64,000 nucleotides of DNA from Bog-532 sp963742875 (GCA_963742875.1 CAVUNO010000026.1:62001-126000), one strand, 5' to 3'; counted from the first letter of the stretch, positions 9,077 to 17,999 are shown. Translations and numbers: made by a program. The notes: generated from the sequence alone by a model not told the origin.

Positions 9077-9333
9077 ACGGTGGCCTGCCCGTGGCCCTCG
9101 TCCGCGGGATCGAGCGGAAGCCGGGGACCGGCGGGCTGCCGGGCTCGGGGTGAACGCGGGGCCGCGCCGCCGGCCGGGCCGTTCTTTCTCGGGCGCTTAG
9201 CCTTAGCGGGCGGCGTGGCCTGATCAGCGATCCTTCCTTAGGCGGCTCCGGGCGCGAGGCCAGGCCGAATGCTCGTCACGGAGCGTAAGGCCGCTGCCGT
9301 GACAAGCAGGCCCGGCCTTTCTGCCGCACCGGT

Positions 9334-9702
9334 CTACTGCGCCGGGGCCGGGGCCGATGTGTCGGTCTGCCAGAGCCCGAACTCGTTCCCGTGCGGGTCC
9401 TTGCAGGCCGAGAACCAGCCCATGGCCGGAACCGGCATCGGCTCGCCTGCCTCTCCGCCGAGCTCCGTCACACGCGCGGCACCTGCCTTGATGTCATCGA
9501 CCGCGAAGTACGGCCGCGTACCGCGCTTGCCCGGTTCCATGTTCGTGATCGCCGCGCCCTGCTCCCCGCCAATCTGCGTCGTGTGGTACTCGAACGGGCC
9601 GGGGTTCGCCCGGAACTGCCACCCGAACAAAGAGCCCCAGAACTCCTGACTCCGCTTCGTGTCGTCCGCCGGGATCTCAATGTGCACGATCTCACCTGGC
9701 AA
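9334..9702 (-). CDS. VOC family (glyoxalase-like) protein
   Basis: 122 residues, one complete VOC module of two beta-alpha-beta-beta-beta units: EIVHIEIPADDTKRSQEFWG at the front, AVDDIKAGAARVTELGGEAG in the middle and DPHGNEFGLWQ at the end. Such proteins dimerise and bind a metal for isomerase, dioxygenase or antibiotic-sequestering roles; short single-domain members are often annotated only as VOC. The potential metal ligands are the early His and the late Glu of NEFGLW. TTG at 9702 is chosen because CGAGGAGGCAGCG precedes it. The specific function is unknown. Confidence 0.8.
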   Translation of the reverse strand: MPGEIVHIEIPADDTKRSQEFWGSLFGWQFRANPGPFEYHTTQIGGEQGAAITNMEPGKRGTRPYFAVDDIKAGAARVTELGGEAGEPMPVPAMGWFSACKDPHGNEFGLWQTDTSAPAPAQ

Positions 9703-9886
9703 CGCTGCCTCCTCGTGTCGTCGGTCACGGCGATGCCGCCGTCAGCCCTTACACCGCCCGGGTCGCGCGAAAACTCACGGTTGCTGCCCGGACGCCGGGC
9801 CACCCGGCTATTTTCGCGCACATGATCGGATATTACGAGCACGGTCACGCGGCATTTCCCGGCCAGCCCGCAGCCGGGCAGGGTAA

Positions 9887-10110
9887 GGAGCCAGATCCAG
9901 CGAGTTCATCACCCCCTGCCGCGCCGTCGGCGTCAGCCCCGCCATCGTGCAGGAGGCCAGCGGCATCTCCGCTCCCGGATTCGTGGCCGCTGGCCTGGGC
10001 GTGACCGTAGTGGCCGCCTCCTGCCAGGCGCTATCCCTGGAAGGCGTCCGGTTCGTCCCCGTCGCGGGGCACCAGCGCACGCGCCAGGTCGCCTGGGCCG
10101 CAGACAACAC
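9887..10110 (+). pseudogene. LysR-type regulator, substrate-binding-domain fragment
   Basis: The frame gives SSEFITPCRAVGVSPAIVQE, then FVAAGLGVTVVAASCQAL and GVRFVPVAGHQ. This is the C-terminal end of a LysR effector-binding domain, with the VAAGLGV turn and the final GV-x-FVP strand. The DNA-binding half is absent and a stop lies just upstream, so it is a remnant. Confidence 0.6.
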
Positions 10111-10201
10111 CAGCCGCCCGGCCAGCGGCCGGGCCGTGGGCGGCGAGCAGCGGCATCAGCAGGGGAAGGTAAACCGCCAGGTGCATCTGAAGTCCTCCCG
10201 G

Positions 10202-10606
10202 TCAGCCGCCCTCGGGACCCGGCGGATCACCGAGCATCCGGCGCAGCAGCTCCTCGTCAGTGCCCGACAGGCCGGAAACGAACCTGGCCAGTACCGCCTC
10301 CCGGTCGGCCTCGCCGTCCAGCACCCTGGCCATCCGGCGGGCTGCCAGTCCGGGCTCGTCGGCGACCGGCGCATAGACATAGGCCCGGCCGGCCTTGCGG
10401 CGCTGGAGTATCCCCTTGGCGTGCAGCCGCGACAGGATCGTCACCACCGTGGTATAGGCAAGCCCGCCGCCTACCCGGTCACGGACCTCGCCCGGGGGCA
10501 GGGCACGGCCGGCGGCGTGCAGCACCGCGAGCACGCCCGCCTCCAGCTCGCCTGCGGCCCGCCGGGCGCCCGCGGCGTCACCGGGCTGGCCGGCCTCATC
10601 GCGCAT
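10202..10606 (-). CDS. BlaI/MecI/CopY family repressor
   Basis: 134 residues. The winged helix spans residues 18-80 with the family pattern GELEAGVLAVLHAAGRALPP, GGLAYTTVVTILSRLHAKG and RAYVYAP. A C-terminal dimerisation helix follows (EAVLARFVSGLSGTDEELLR). Family members repress divergent genes and are released by proteolysis or ligand. A perfect dyad CTACA-4-TGTAG lies 35 bases upstream of the start, facing the divergent DedA gene. ATG at 10606 is preceded by AAGGAG at a slightly long distance. No BlaR-type sensor gene is visible nearby. Confidence 0.85.
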   Translation of the reverse strand: MRDEAGQPGDAAGARRAAGELEAGVLAVLHAAGRALPPGEVRDRVGGGLAYTTVVTILSRLHAKGILQRRKAGRAYVYAPVADEPGLAARRMARVLDGEADREAVLARFVSGLSGTDEELLRRMLGDPPGPEGG

Positions 10607-10640
10607 AGGCGTGCATCCGCTCCTTCCCGCCGAGTAGCAT

Positions 10641-10654
10641 CTACAAGTCTGTAG
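10641..10654. promoter_or_regulatory. Likely BlaI-type operator
   Basis: CTACAAGTCTGTAG is a 5-base perfect inverted repeat with a 4-base spacer. It matches the TACA...TGTA core of known BlaI operators. It sits between the repressor (start 10606) and the divergent DedA gene (start 10764), where it could control both. Confidence 0.65.
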
Positions 10655-10763
10655 AATTTCTACCGGGACGTAGACGTTCAGGCGCTGCTGACAGTGTGCC
10701 ACCGCGGCATGCTGGCCGCCACCGGAACCCCGTGCGGGCGGGGTCTGGGGAAGGAGACTCCGG

Positions 10764-11501
10764 ATGATGATCCTCCACGACGCGGCCGGCCCGGCCGTGC
10801 TGGCGGTGAACGTGCTGAGCCCGTCGTCGCTGCTGTCCAGCTGGGGCGCGCTCGGGCTGTTCGCTATCTTGTTCGCCGAGACCGGGCTGCTGATCGGGTT
10901 CTTCCTGCCCGGCGACTCGCTGCTGTTCACCGCCGGGCTGGCCGCCTCCACCCCGGCCGGCTCCGCGCTGCACCTGCCGCTGGCCGAGGTGCTGGTCGCC
11001 GCCGCGGCGGGCGCGCTGCTCGGCGCAGAGACCGGGTACTTCATCGGCCGCGCAGCCGGGCCGCCCCTGCTGCAGCGGTCTCGCCGCCGGGCCCTGCGCC
11101 ACGGCGCGGACCGCGCCGCGGACCTGCTGGCCCGCTACGGGTACGGCAAGGCGATCGTGCTGGCCCGGTTCATCCCCGTGGTCCGCACGGTCGCCAACCC
11201 GCTGGCCGGGACACTCGGCGTGCCCGTCGCGGCGTTCACGTTCTGGCAGGTGGCGGGCGGGCTCGTCTGGTCGCTGGGCATCACCCTCGCCGGATACGCG
11301 CTCGGGTCGACGATCCCCGGGGTGGACCAGTACCTGCTACCCGCCATCGCGGTCATCGTGGTCCTATCCCTGACCCCGCTCGTGATCGAACTGCGCAGGA
11401 GCCGCCGGGAGGCCCGGGCCGGGCGGCACGCAGCCGGTTCCGCCGCCGCCGCTGATGATCAGGAAGAGCCATGCGGCGATGACGCCCGTCGCGCCCGGTG
11501 A
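10764..11501 (+). CDS. DedA family membrane protein
   Basis: 245 residues with about five hydrophobic segments. DedA hallmarks are visible: FAETGLLIGFFLPGDSLLF (residues 36-54), GALLGAETGYFIGRAAG (near 85-100), and YGYGKAIVLARFIPVVRTVANPLAG (near 120-145), which carries the conserved Arg-Phe-Ile-Pro-x-x-Arg. Some DedA proteins are now known as undecaprenyl-phosphate translocases; others support proton-motive-force homeostasis. GGGGAAGGAG precedes ATG. UppP follows in the same direction 136 bases later, suggesting a shared role in lipid-carrier recycling. The C-tail (Arg/Ala rich) is cytoplasmic and variable. Confidence 0.9.
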   Translation: MMILHDAAGPAVLAVNVLSPSSLLSSWGALGLFAILFAETGLLIGFFLPGDSLLFTAGLAASTPAGSALHLPLAEVLVAAAAGALLGAETGYFIGRAAGPPLLQRSRRRALRHGADRAADLLARYGYGKAIVLARFIPVVRTVANPLAGTLGVPVAAFTFWQVAGGLVWSLGITLAGYALGSTIPGVDQYLLPAIAVIVVLSLTPLVIELRRSRREARAGRHAAGSAAAADDQEEPCGDDARRAR

Positions 11502-11637
11502 CCCAGATCCTCGCCTCTCATAACCGCGCCGCCGCGGGCAGCCGGAAGCCCGCCCGGCAGGACCGGACCATGATCGCCCGCCCGTGCATGACCGTGTACA
11601 TCCGTGCCCGCTCCGGCGGCCAACCGAAAGGCGCCAG

Positions 11638-12633
11638 ATGCCTGCCCTGACCTATCCCGAAGCGATCGTCGTGGGCCTGTTCCAGGGCGTCTCCGAACTG
11701 TTCCCCGTTTCCAGCCTCGGGCACAGCGTGCTGATCCCGGCGCTCATCGGCGGCCAGTGGGCCCGCGACCTGAACGTCTCGGCACCCGAATCACCGTACC
11801 TGGCGTTCATCGTCGGCCTGCACGTGGCCACCGCGCTGGCGCTGCTCGCCTACTTCTGGCGGGACTGGCTGCGGATCGCCGCCGGGTTCGCCACCTCGCT
11901 GCGCGACCGGCAGGTCAAGACCGCCGACCAGCGGCTCGCCTGGCTGATCATCTTGGCCACCATCCCGGTCGGCATCGCCGGCCTGCTGCTGGAACACACG
12001 TTCCGGACCATCCTCGGCAAGCCGATCCCGGCCGCCATCTTCCTCACGGTCAACGGCGTCATCTTGTACGCCGGGGAACGGCTGCGCCGCCGCGACCCGG
12101 CCCAGACCGCCCCGGCCGGCCACGCCAGGCAGATGGCCGCCGTGTCCGCCTCCCAGCCGGCCGCCCCGCCGGCCATGCGGGAACAGTCCCCGGGTCGCCA
12201 CGCCGTCCGCCAAGATGAGTCCGAGGCGGACCGCGCCGCCGACCAGCGGCTGGCCGGCATCGGCTACCCCCAGGCCGTGCTCATCGGCTCCGTGCAGATC
12301 CTCGCCCTGCTCCCCGGCATCAGCCGCTCCGGGGTCACCATGGTCGCCGGGCTGGCCCGCGGCCTGTCCCACGAGGACGCCGCCCGGTTCGCGTTCCTGC
12401 TCGCCACCCCCGTCATCCTCGCCGCCGGCGCCCTCAAGATCCCCGACCTGGCCGGGCCGCTCGGCAACGGCATCCGCGGCCCGATCCTGGCCGGAAGCCT
12501 GTTCTCCGGCATCGGCGCCTACCTGTCCGTCCGCTTCCTCCTACGCTACTTCCAGACCCGCACGCTCACCCCGTTCGCCATCTACTGCACCGTGGCCGGC
12601 CTCGGCAGCCTGGCCTACCTCACCCTCACCTGA
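11638..12633 (+). CDS. uppP: Undecaprenyl-diphosphate phosphatase (BacA type)
   Basis: 331 residues. The enzyme removes a phosphate from C55-PP at the outer membrane face so the carrier can be reused for wall synthesis; high dosage gives bacitracin resistance. Both active-site regions are present: EAIVVGLFQGVSELFPVSSLGHS near residues 7-29 (Glu and Ser conserved) and LLPGISRSGVTMVAGLARGL near 225-245 (Ser/Arg). Between the two halves is an unusually long polar insert of about 60 residues (near 150-210, rich in Ala, Pro, Gln and Arg) that most homologues lack. ATG at 11638 follows GAAAGG; the ATG 54 bases earlier has no ribosome site. Confidence 0.93.
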   Translation: MPALTYPEAIVVGLFQGVSELFPVSSLGHSVLIPALIGGQWARDLNVSAPESPYLAFIVGLHVATALALLAYFWRDWLRIAAGFATSLRDRQVKTADQRLAWLIILATIPVGIAGLLLEHTFRTILGKPIPAAIFLTVNGVILYAGERLRRRDPAQTAPAGHARQMAAVSASQPAAPPAMREQSPGRHAVRQDESEADRAADQRLAGIGYPQAVLIGSVQILALLPGISRSGVTMVAGLARGLSHEDAARFAFLLATPVILAAGALKIPDLAGPLGNGIRGPILAGSLFSGIGAYLSVRFLLRYFQTRTLTPFAIYCTVAGLGSLAYLTLT

Positions 12634-13013
12634 CCCCCTCCCCCGCCGAAAGGCTGGATGCCTGGATGCCTGTCAACCAGCTTGTCGTATCAAGATCAGG
12701 GACCAGGCTCACCGGCCCAGGCCGCATTGAACCAGTCCAAGAATTGGCTGACACCTCCTACCCGCGGTCCTGTCGGTCATGACGTCATTTGGCTTCGCGA
12801 TGGTAAGCGACCTGTCCGGCCATTCCTAGCGGCAGGGGAAAGCAGCGGACCACTTGGCGAATCGTCGCGTCCGCCAGCTCACCTGGGGATCTTGGGCTGC
12901 GGGGCGCTTCCGGCGCCACGGCACTCCCTCTCTTCCTGCGTTCTCGCAGGTGATAGGACTGGCAGCCTACTCGGCAGAAGTGGTCAGGGGCGGGGTCGAA
13001 CCGACCGGGAGCG
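12634..13013. other. Gene-free gap after uppP
   Basis: About 380 bases with no convincing frame on either strand. A short GGATGCCTGGATGCCTG direct repeat lies near 12653. The gap ends at the truncated kinase. Confidence 0.5.
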
Positions 13014-13675
13014 CCGTTCGTCAATGACGCGAGCCATGGGCTCCGGACGCCGCTGGCCGTCTTGAAGGCTGAGCTGGACCTGACGCAGTCTCGGTCGAGG
13101 ACCTACCAGGAGCTGCGGGCAGCGGTGCGTAGCGCGGCTGAGGAAGCGGACCGCCTGACCGCGCTGGCCGAGACGCTGCTGGTCTTCTCGCGCGCTGAAG
13201 GCGGCCGGCTGCCGCTGCACCGCCGGCAGGCCAGGTTGGATGAGCTCTTGCAGGCCGCATGCTCGGCCCTGGCAGCACGGGCGTCCGCGGCGGGGGTAGA
13301 CGTGCGTGTCGTCCCGTACGGGGTCACCGCCTTCGTCGACGCGGTGCTGGTGCGCCAGGCGGTTGAGAACGTCGTGGGCAACGCGCCCGGCACACCCCAC
13401 GCGGCGGGCAGGTGCGCGTCAGCGCCACCCGCGACGGCAACACCGTCCGGCTGACCGTCAAGGACACCGGCACCGGGTTCGATCCCGCCTTCCTGCCCAG
13501 TGCTATTGACCCGTTCGCCCGAGGCCCCGCGGAGAAGGCCGGGCCCGGTCAGGGGGCCGGGCTCGGCCTGGCCATCGTCCGGGCCACCGCGGAAGCTCAC
13601 GGCGGCCGGGCCGCTGCGGCGAAACCAGGCCGAAGGCGGGGCGCGCGTGACCCGTTCCTGCACCCTACCCGGTAA
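13014..13675 (+). pseudogene. Sensor histidine kinase, truncated and frameshifted
   Basis: Homology starts at the phospho-acceptor box (FVNDASHGLRTPLAVLKAEL, with His followed by G instead of the usual E). It runs through the dimerisation helices (EEADRLTALAETLLVFSRAE) to the N-box VRQAVENVVGNA near 13390. It then jumps frame to VSATRDGNTVRLTVKDTGTG (G1 box) and GAGLGLAIVRATAEAHGG (G2 box). The sensor, membrane and HAMP parts are missing and there is one frameshift near 13395-13410, so this cannot be a working receptor. Confidence 0.75.
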
Positions 13676-13757
13676 ACCGCCCTCATCAGGCGATCATCAC
13701 CCTCCCACGGAGGTTCCCGCACGATGAGCGTGGACCCGATGAAGGGAGGTGACATCA

Positions 13758-14024
13758 ATGATGATCAAGAAGTTTCTCGCCACCGGCGGTCTCACCGCAG
13801 TGCTGGCCGGCGGGATAGCAGGAGCGGCGGTTGCCGCGATGTACCATTCCGCGTCAGCGGCCACGACGGCGGCCGCGGTCCAGCACCTCCGGGCAACCGG
13901 ACCGTCCCAGGCGAGGGAGCAAGAGCCAAACGGCGAGGCCGCCTCGCCCGAGACCGATGGCCCCGGCGGCCACCAGGACGTCAGCGGGCAGAATATCGAC
14001 CACCAGTTCGACGGCCTGGAGTGA
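13758..14024 (+). CDS. Small exported protein of unknown function
   Basis: 88 residues. It starts with a clear signal-like N-terminus: MMIKKFLATGG, then a hydrophobic stretch (LTAVLAGGIAGAAVAAMY) and a small-residue cleavage area (HSASAAT) near residues 29-33. The mature part is acidic and glycine-rich (SPETDGPGGHQDVSGQNIDH) with no recognisable domain. ATG 13758 is chosen because GGGAGGTG lies 8 bases upstream; the GTG at 13749 overlaps that site. It follows the decayed kinase by 83 bases; similar small secreted proteins often sit beside kinase genes, but a link is speculative. Confidence 0.6.
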   Translation: MMIKKFLATGGLTAVLAGGIAGAAVAAMYHSASAATTAAAVQHLRATGPSQAREQEPNGEAASPETDGPGGHQDVSGQNIDHQFDGLE

Positions 14025-15018
14025 ACGGGGGTGGTGCCCGCCCGGCAGGATGAATGCGCCCGATGGGCACCACCCTGGCGCGCCCGACGGACGTCGGCTT
14101 CACCGCGGTCCTGTCCTTCGCCGATCCGGCCGCTGTATCACGTCGGTCATCAACGGAGCTATGACGTCCTGGGTGCTCCGGGACACCCGCCTGCCGGCGC
14201 ATGGCGCCTGCGCCGACCCCAAGGCCATCGCGAACAACCACCCCGGGCCAGACAGGCAAGAACTACTGCACGCAAGCTCCCCGACCTCAAGCTACGGGCG
14301 GAAGATAGGCGCCGCCGACAGATCTCAGCCAACACCGGCTTGCCGCCATGGAGACGGCACGCCCCCGAGAGGCTGGGTGAACATGATTTGCAAGAATGCG
14401 CGAGCTGACACCCGCCCAGACCTCCCATCCCGGGCATGTATCGCCGCAAAGACCGCTCTACGGAAGCGCCGTCATGCCACCCCAGCCACGCCGGCCAGGA
14501 AATCGCTCACCGGCCACGCAGAATGACATGTTCTCTATCCGGCCAAGGACAGCCAGCTGCAACCGATCCGCCCCGAACGTGCAGTCGGTACGCCAGTTCT
14601 GATGGCACACCGTTTAGCCGTCAACGCGCCGAACGGCGGTTATCTGAAGTCCCCTGCGAAAAGTGCCAGTGGCCAGGGGGTCTGCGGCGGTGACATGTCG
14701 CCGCCGAACGGTACGTGTGAGACGCGAAACATCAAGAGCGGCAGCAAGAAGAGGATAGTCGCAGGTCACGTGGGCGACATCACTTCCGGTGCGGCGGAGA
14801 CACCGCTGTAGATAATGTGTCCTCGCCGAAGCCAAAGGCCTGCTGCCTATACAGCGAAGACATCGAAAATCGGGCTTGAGATAACGGCGGCAATGCGCGC
14901 TTCGACTGTCGGTCAGTTGACTACGGTCAGCGACAGAGTTCCTTCGCCGGTTCGAGTGCGGACGTTGCCGGCAGCCTGGGTGCGGCGGGGCTGGCCGAGG
15001 GTGAGTAGTCTTCTGGGC
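14025..15018. other. 1 kb without a supportable gene
   Basis: Frames here have irregular composition and I recognise no domain. The last 120 bases (about 14900-15018) also occur in inverted orientation upstream of the second deacetylase remnant near 59999-60120, so the 5' flank was duplicated together with that gene. Confidence 0.5.
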
Positions 15019-15794
15019 GTGTCCATCGAGCGGCGGGAATTCTTGCTCCTGGGCGGTGCGGTCGCCACCGGGGCCGGCCTGGCGGGGTGCACGAGCACGC
15101 GACGGGGCGGTGTGTCCCCCGGCGGCAGCGGTCCGGGATCGGCACCTGCCGCGCCGTCGCCGCCGGTGAGCCTGCCTGGCAGCCCCCGGGTGCGGCTCGG
15201 CCCGCAGGTCATACACGGGCCACGTGACCGGGCCCGGGTGGCGCTGACCTTCCATGGTCAGGGGCCCGTATCGATGGCCGGCGAGTTCCTCGCTGAGGCA
15301 GAGCGGGCCGGGGCGCGGGTCACCGTGCTCGCGGTCGGGACCTGGCTTGAGCAGCACCCGCAGATGGCGCGGCGCATCCTGGGCGGCGGCCACGAACTCG
15401 GCAATCACACGCTGCATCATCTGGACATCGCGGCCTTGGACGGCTCAGGCGCCTACGTGGAGATCGCGGGCTGTGCGCTGCGGCTGCGCGCCTCGACCGG
15501 GTCGATCGGCCGCTGGTTCCGGCCGTCGCAAACGCGCTACGCCACAGCGCTGATCGAGCGGACGGCCCGCAAGGCCGGCTACCGGACATGCGTGTCCTAT
15601 GACGTGGACTCACTCGACTACACCGATCCTGGACCCGAGGCGGTCATGGCGTGCTCGGCTCGGTGCAGCCGGGGTCGATCGTAAGCCTGCATCTCGGGCA
15701 TCCCGGCACCGTGACCGCCCTGCCCGCGATCTTGCGCGGCTTGGCCGGGCGGGGGCTGCGCCCGGTCACCTTGACCGGGCTGCTGTCCCCCTGA
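15019..15794 (+). pseudogene. Polysaccharide deacetylase-like lipoprotein, frameshifted (copy 1)
   Basis: GTG at 15019 gives VSIERREFLLLGGAVATG, then LAGCTST: a Tat/lipoprotein signal with lipobox LAGC. The catalytic part follows the NodB fold: RVALTFHGQGP (first motif, with His-Gly replacing the usual Asp-Asp), GGGHELGNHTLHHLD (metal-binding H-x3-H) and WFRPSQTRY. At about 15650 the frame breaks after PEAVMA; the natural end (VLGSVQPGSIVSLHLGHPGT to GLLSP, stop 15792-15794) lies in the next frame. The changed first motif raises doubt about catalysis even before the frameshift. A more decayed relative lies at 59423-59998. Confidence 0.75.
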
Positions 15795-16064
15795 CGGCAC
15801 TTCGCCGCTGAGCTGCGGGGAGGTCAGCGCGATGAGCTGCCAGGGCGCTGCAGGCACTCGGCGCTGCCCAGCGGGCAACGCCGCCAGGGTGCGGCTTGTG
15901 CCGCGGCCCGGCCAGCCGGTACCAGAACTTGCCTGATCTGGGCGCCCATGACCGTGACCGGGACGGCACAGTCACACCGAACGCTTCCGGTCAGAGCTTG
16001 CCCTGCCCCGGTAGTGCTGCAGCCGGGGAGGAAGGGGGCGGCCATCCGGCGGCAGGTGTATTTC

Positions 16065-16916
16065 TCATGCGCCGCCCGCGGTCACAACCATGTCGGTGAC
16101 GAACCCGGCCGATAGCCCGGCCAGGACTCCCCAGTACAGGAGGTCCTTGCGGGCGCTCTTGCGGGCCACGCCTAGCAGCTGGATGACGACGTAGAGGATG
16201 GAGCCGGCGGCCAGGGTCAGGAAGATCACGCTCATCGCGGCACTGGTGAATTGCCGGCCGACTGCGGTGCCCACAATGGTGGGGCCGCCACCGATCAGGC
16301 CCATGAGCAGCAGGAAGCCCCAGGAGGGCCGGTCACCCTCGGCGGCCAGCGGGGCGACGATGCCGAATCCCTCGGTGCCGTTGTGCAGGGCAAAGCCGAT
16401 GACCAGGATCGTCGCCAGCCCGATGGCACCGGTAGCGGCGCTGCCGCCGATGGCCAGGCCCTCGCCGAAGTTGTGCAGCCCGATGCCGACGGCGATCAGC
16501 AGTGACAGGCGGCGGGCCGCGGGCCAGGCCGCGATGCCCGCCCTCGCCGCGGTCAGCTCGCCCGGGGCCATGGCCCCCGGGCCGAAGTTCTTCGGCCGTC
16601 TTTGGCCGGTCAGCCAGCGCTCGTAATAGACCAGGCTCAGCAGGCCGATGCTGATGCCCAGGAGGAAGAGGGTGCCGTACCCCAGGACGGGGCCGATTCC
16701 CGCGGTTCTGTCGTGGAGGCGTCCGAGGGCGGCGTCCAGCGGCGCGTACGCGTGCACGAGCACGTCCCAGGCGAGGAACAGCAAGATGCCGATAGCGACG
16801 GCGTTGAGAAACTGGCGAAGGCCTGGCCGGGGCGCCCGCATCCTGCCTAGGGGCAGCCCGAGCAAGATGGTCACGCCGGCGATAAAGCCAAGGAGCAGGG
16901 TCTGGGTCTGACTCAT
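16065..16916 (-). CDS. ZIP family divalent-metal permease
   Basis: 283 residues and about eight membrane segments. The paired ZIP metal-site helices are clear: GIGLHNFGEGLAIG (near 158-171) and VIGFALHNGTEGFGIV (near 188-203), both with the H-N/G-x2-E pattern that lines the transport path. A His/charged loop between segments 3 and 4 (near 110-150) is short. ZIP proteins import Zn, Mn or Fe. The upstream DtxR/IdeR-type box (16974-16992) suggests control by iron or manganese. ATG at 16916 follows GGGGAG. It is transcribed away from the box, alone. Confidence 0.9.
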   Translation of the reverse strand: MSQTQTLLLGFIAGVTILLGLPLGRMRAPRPGLRQFLNAVAIGILLFLAWDVLVHAYAPLDAALGRLHDRTAGIGPVLGYGTLFLLGISIGLLSLVYYERWLTGQRRPKNFGPGAMAPGELTAARAGIAAWPAARRLSLLIAVGIGLHNFGEGLAIGGSAATGAIGLATILVIGFALHNGTEGFGIVAPLAAEGDRPSWGFLLLMGLIGGGPTIVGTAVGRQFTSAAMSVIFLTLAAGSILYVVIQLLGVARKSARKDLLYWGVLAGLSAGFVTDMVVTAGGA

Positions 16917-16973
16917 CGGTCCGGGACTCCCCAGGGACGGAAGGACGGGACGGAGAACCCGTCCCGGAAAAGA

Positions 16974-16992
16974 TTAGGCTAGCCTAACCTAA
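16974..16992. promoter_or_regulatory. DtxR/IdeR-type iron box
   Basis: TTAGGCTAGCCTAACCTAA matches the 19-base consensus TTAGGTTAGSCTAACCTAA at 18 positions. It lies 58-76 bases upstream of the ZIP start, in promoter position. DtxR, IdeR and some MntR proteins bind such sites when loaded with Fe2+ or Mn2+ and shut off uptake genes. Confidence 0.8.
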
Positions 16993-17193
16993 TTCATTCC
17001 ACCAACCCCTGGCCGCCCGACGACCGGCCATGACCAGGCAGCGAGCCGGTGGCGCCGGCCACAATGACGTGCTCCGCCGCCTGGCCAGCCGGCATCTTTC
17101 GCGGCTGCCTGAAAACCGGCGCCCGCTACGGCGAGGCGACCGCCTGGTCCCGCCGCGGAGAAAGGCTCGCCTCGCATCTCCGGCCCTCCACCG

Positions 17194-17361
17194 ATGGGGT
17201 CACCCTGGATCACGTGCGCCCGCGAGTTCGGGGATCGGTGGGAGATCACCCAGATCACCGGCGGGTACCGGGCAGTCATCCGCGACACGCCCATAGCTCG
17301 GTACGGGCGCACGCCCGGTGAGCTGGCCGAGTCCGTCCGCATAGAAGAGGCCGCGCCGTGA
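17194..17361 (+). CDS. Small protein, possibly from an integrative element
   Basis: 55 residues with regular high-GC codon use: ITCAREFGDRWEITQITGG, then YRAVIRDTPIARYGRTPGEL and AESVRIEEAAP. The pattern WEIT..GGY..RYGRTP.ELAESIR recalls short proteins of actinomycete conjugative elements, but I cannot name a family. A minus-strand frame overlaps its end (17276-17611), so only one is likely real. No strong ribosome site. Confidence 0.4.
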   Translation: MGSPWITCAREFGDRWEITQITGGYRAVIRDTPIARYGRTPGELAESVRIEEAAP

Positions 17362-17611
17362 CCGGCTGGAATGTGCTCGGCGCGGTCAGGGCAGCGCGTG
17401 TCACCGACCGGTGCGTGATTTCCGCGACTTGGCAGCCCACCGCGCCGAGCCGGACCTCTCCGGGGGCAATGACGCCGGCCGGAGGCGGCCCGCCGGGCAG
17501 CCACGCCGCGCAGAACGTCCACATCTGGTCCTGCGGGTCGGGGCGCAGCGGCCATACCGCGAACGGCTTGTCCTGCCGGTCATGGCCCGCCGATTCGCTG
17601 CCCTCGAACAA
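17276..17611 (-). CDS. Possible hypothetical protein (alternative to the overlapping small gene)
   Basis: 111 residues. The middle reads QDKPFAVWPLRPDPQDQMWT, FCAAWLPGGPPPAGVIAP and GEVRLGAVGCQVAEITHR, with natural composition and high third-position GC. The N-terminal start lies at the edge of the tRNA-Tyr repeat copy A, so the gene may have been cut by that rearrangement. The last 35 residues overlap the plus-strand small gene. I recognise no domain. Confidence 0.3.
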   Translation of the reverse strand: MFEGSESAGHDRQDKPFAVWPLRPDPQDQMWTFCAAWLPGGPPPAGVIAPGEVRLGAVGCQVAEITHRSVTRAALTAPSTFQPVTARPLLCGRTRPAHRACARTELWACRG

Positions 17612-17903
17612 ACGTCACACTCTCCCGAACCGCCACTCCAGCCATCAGCACACCGCCCTTCCGCCCGCCACGCCCCCGGGGAAGGCACCGGGCCGCCGGA
17701 CGGGCACACGGGATGCACGCTCGACTCAGCCACGAACGTCAAGCCGAACACACCCCCGGACAGGGCACCCGCGGGCCATGCGCGGGCCAGATCCGGGCCA
17801 GCAAGCGGCCACGCACACCGCTCCCTGGCCGCTATATGTCCGTGGATTCCCGCAACACAGGGGTCTATAGCGCTACAAGGTGACACACGGCGGGACAGAG
17901 GAG

Positions 17904-17947
17904 AAACGGCCCGCATAGCCGCAAATTCGCAGCTAGCGGGCCGTTTT
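17904..17947 (-). terminator. Terminator hairpin after tRNA-Tyr fragment (copy A)
   Basis: Minus strand: stem AAACGGCCCGC pairs with GCGGGCCGTTT around a 21-base loop, followed by a weak T-rich tail. It is the counterpart of 23204-23251. Confidence 0.6.
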
Positions 17948-17956
17948 CGCAGGATG

Positions 17957-17999
17957 TGGCAGGTGGCGAACCACCGAAGGCGTAGCCGACGGTTTACAG
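17957..17999 (-). repeat. Decayed 3' half of tRNA-Tyr (copy A)
   Basis: Minus strand: starts at loop base 32 (CTGTAAA, anticodon GTA), then the variable arm. The T-arm has lost about seven bases (GGTGGTTCGCCACC instead of an intact stem-loop), so it cannot act as tRNA. It ends at the acceptor strand ACCTGCC plus A. Confidence 0.65.

Larger units (their letters stand above)
17605..17999 (-). repeat. tRNA-Tyr-end segment, copy A
   Basis: About 395 bases related to 22906-23312, same orientation, with scattered substitutions and small indels. It contains, on the minus strand, the 3' half of tRNA-Tyr, its terminator hairpin and about 300 bases beyond. The two copies bracket roughly 5 kb. Confidence 0.65.

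Noticed and set aside
9808..10110. 100-codon minus-strand frame
   Set aside because: Opposes the LysR remnant, which has recognisable domain sequence; the minus frame has none.
12985..13012. GGTTCGACC-like T-arm on the minus strand
   Set aside because: The stem does not pair over five bases, and no acceptor or anticodon arm can be built around it.
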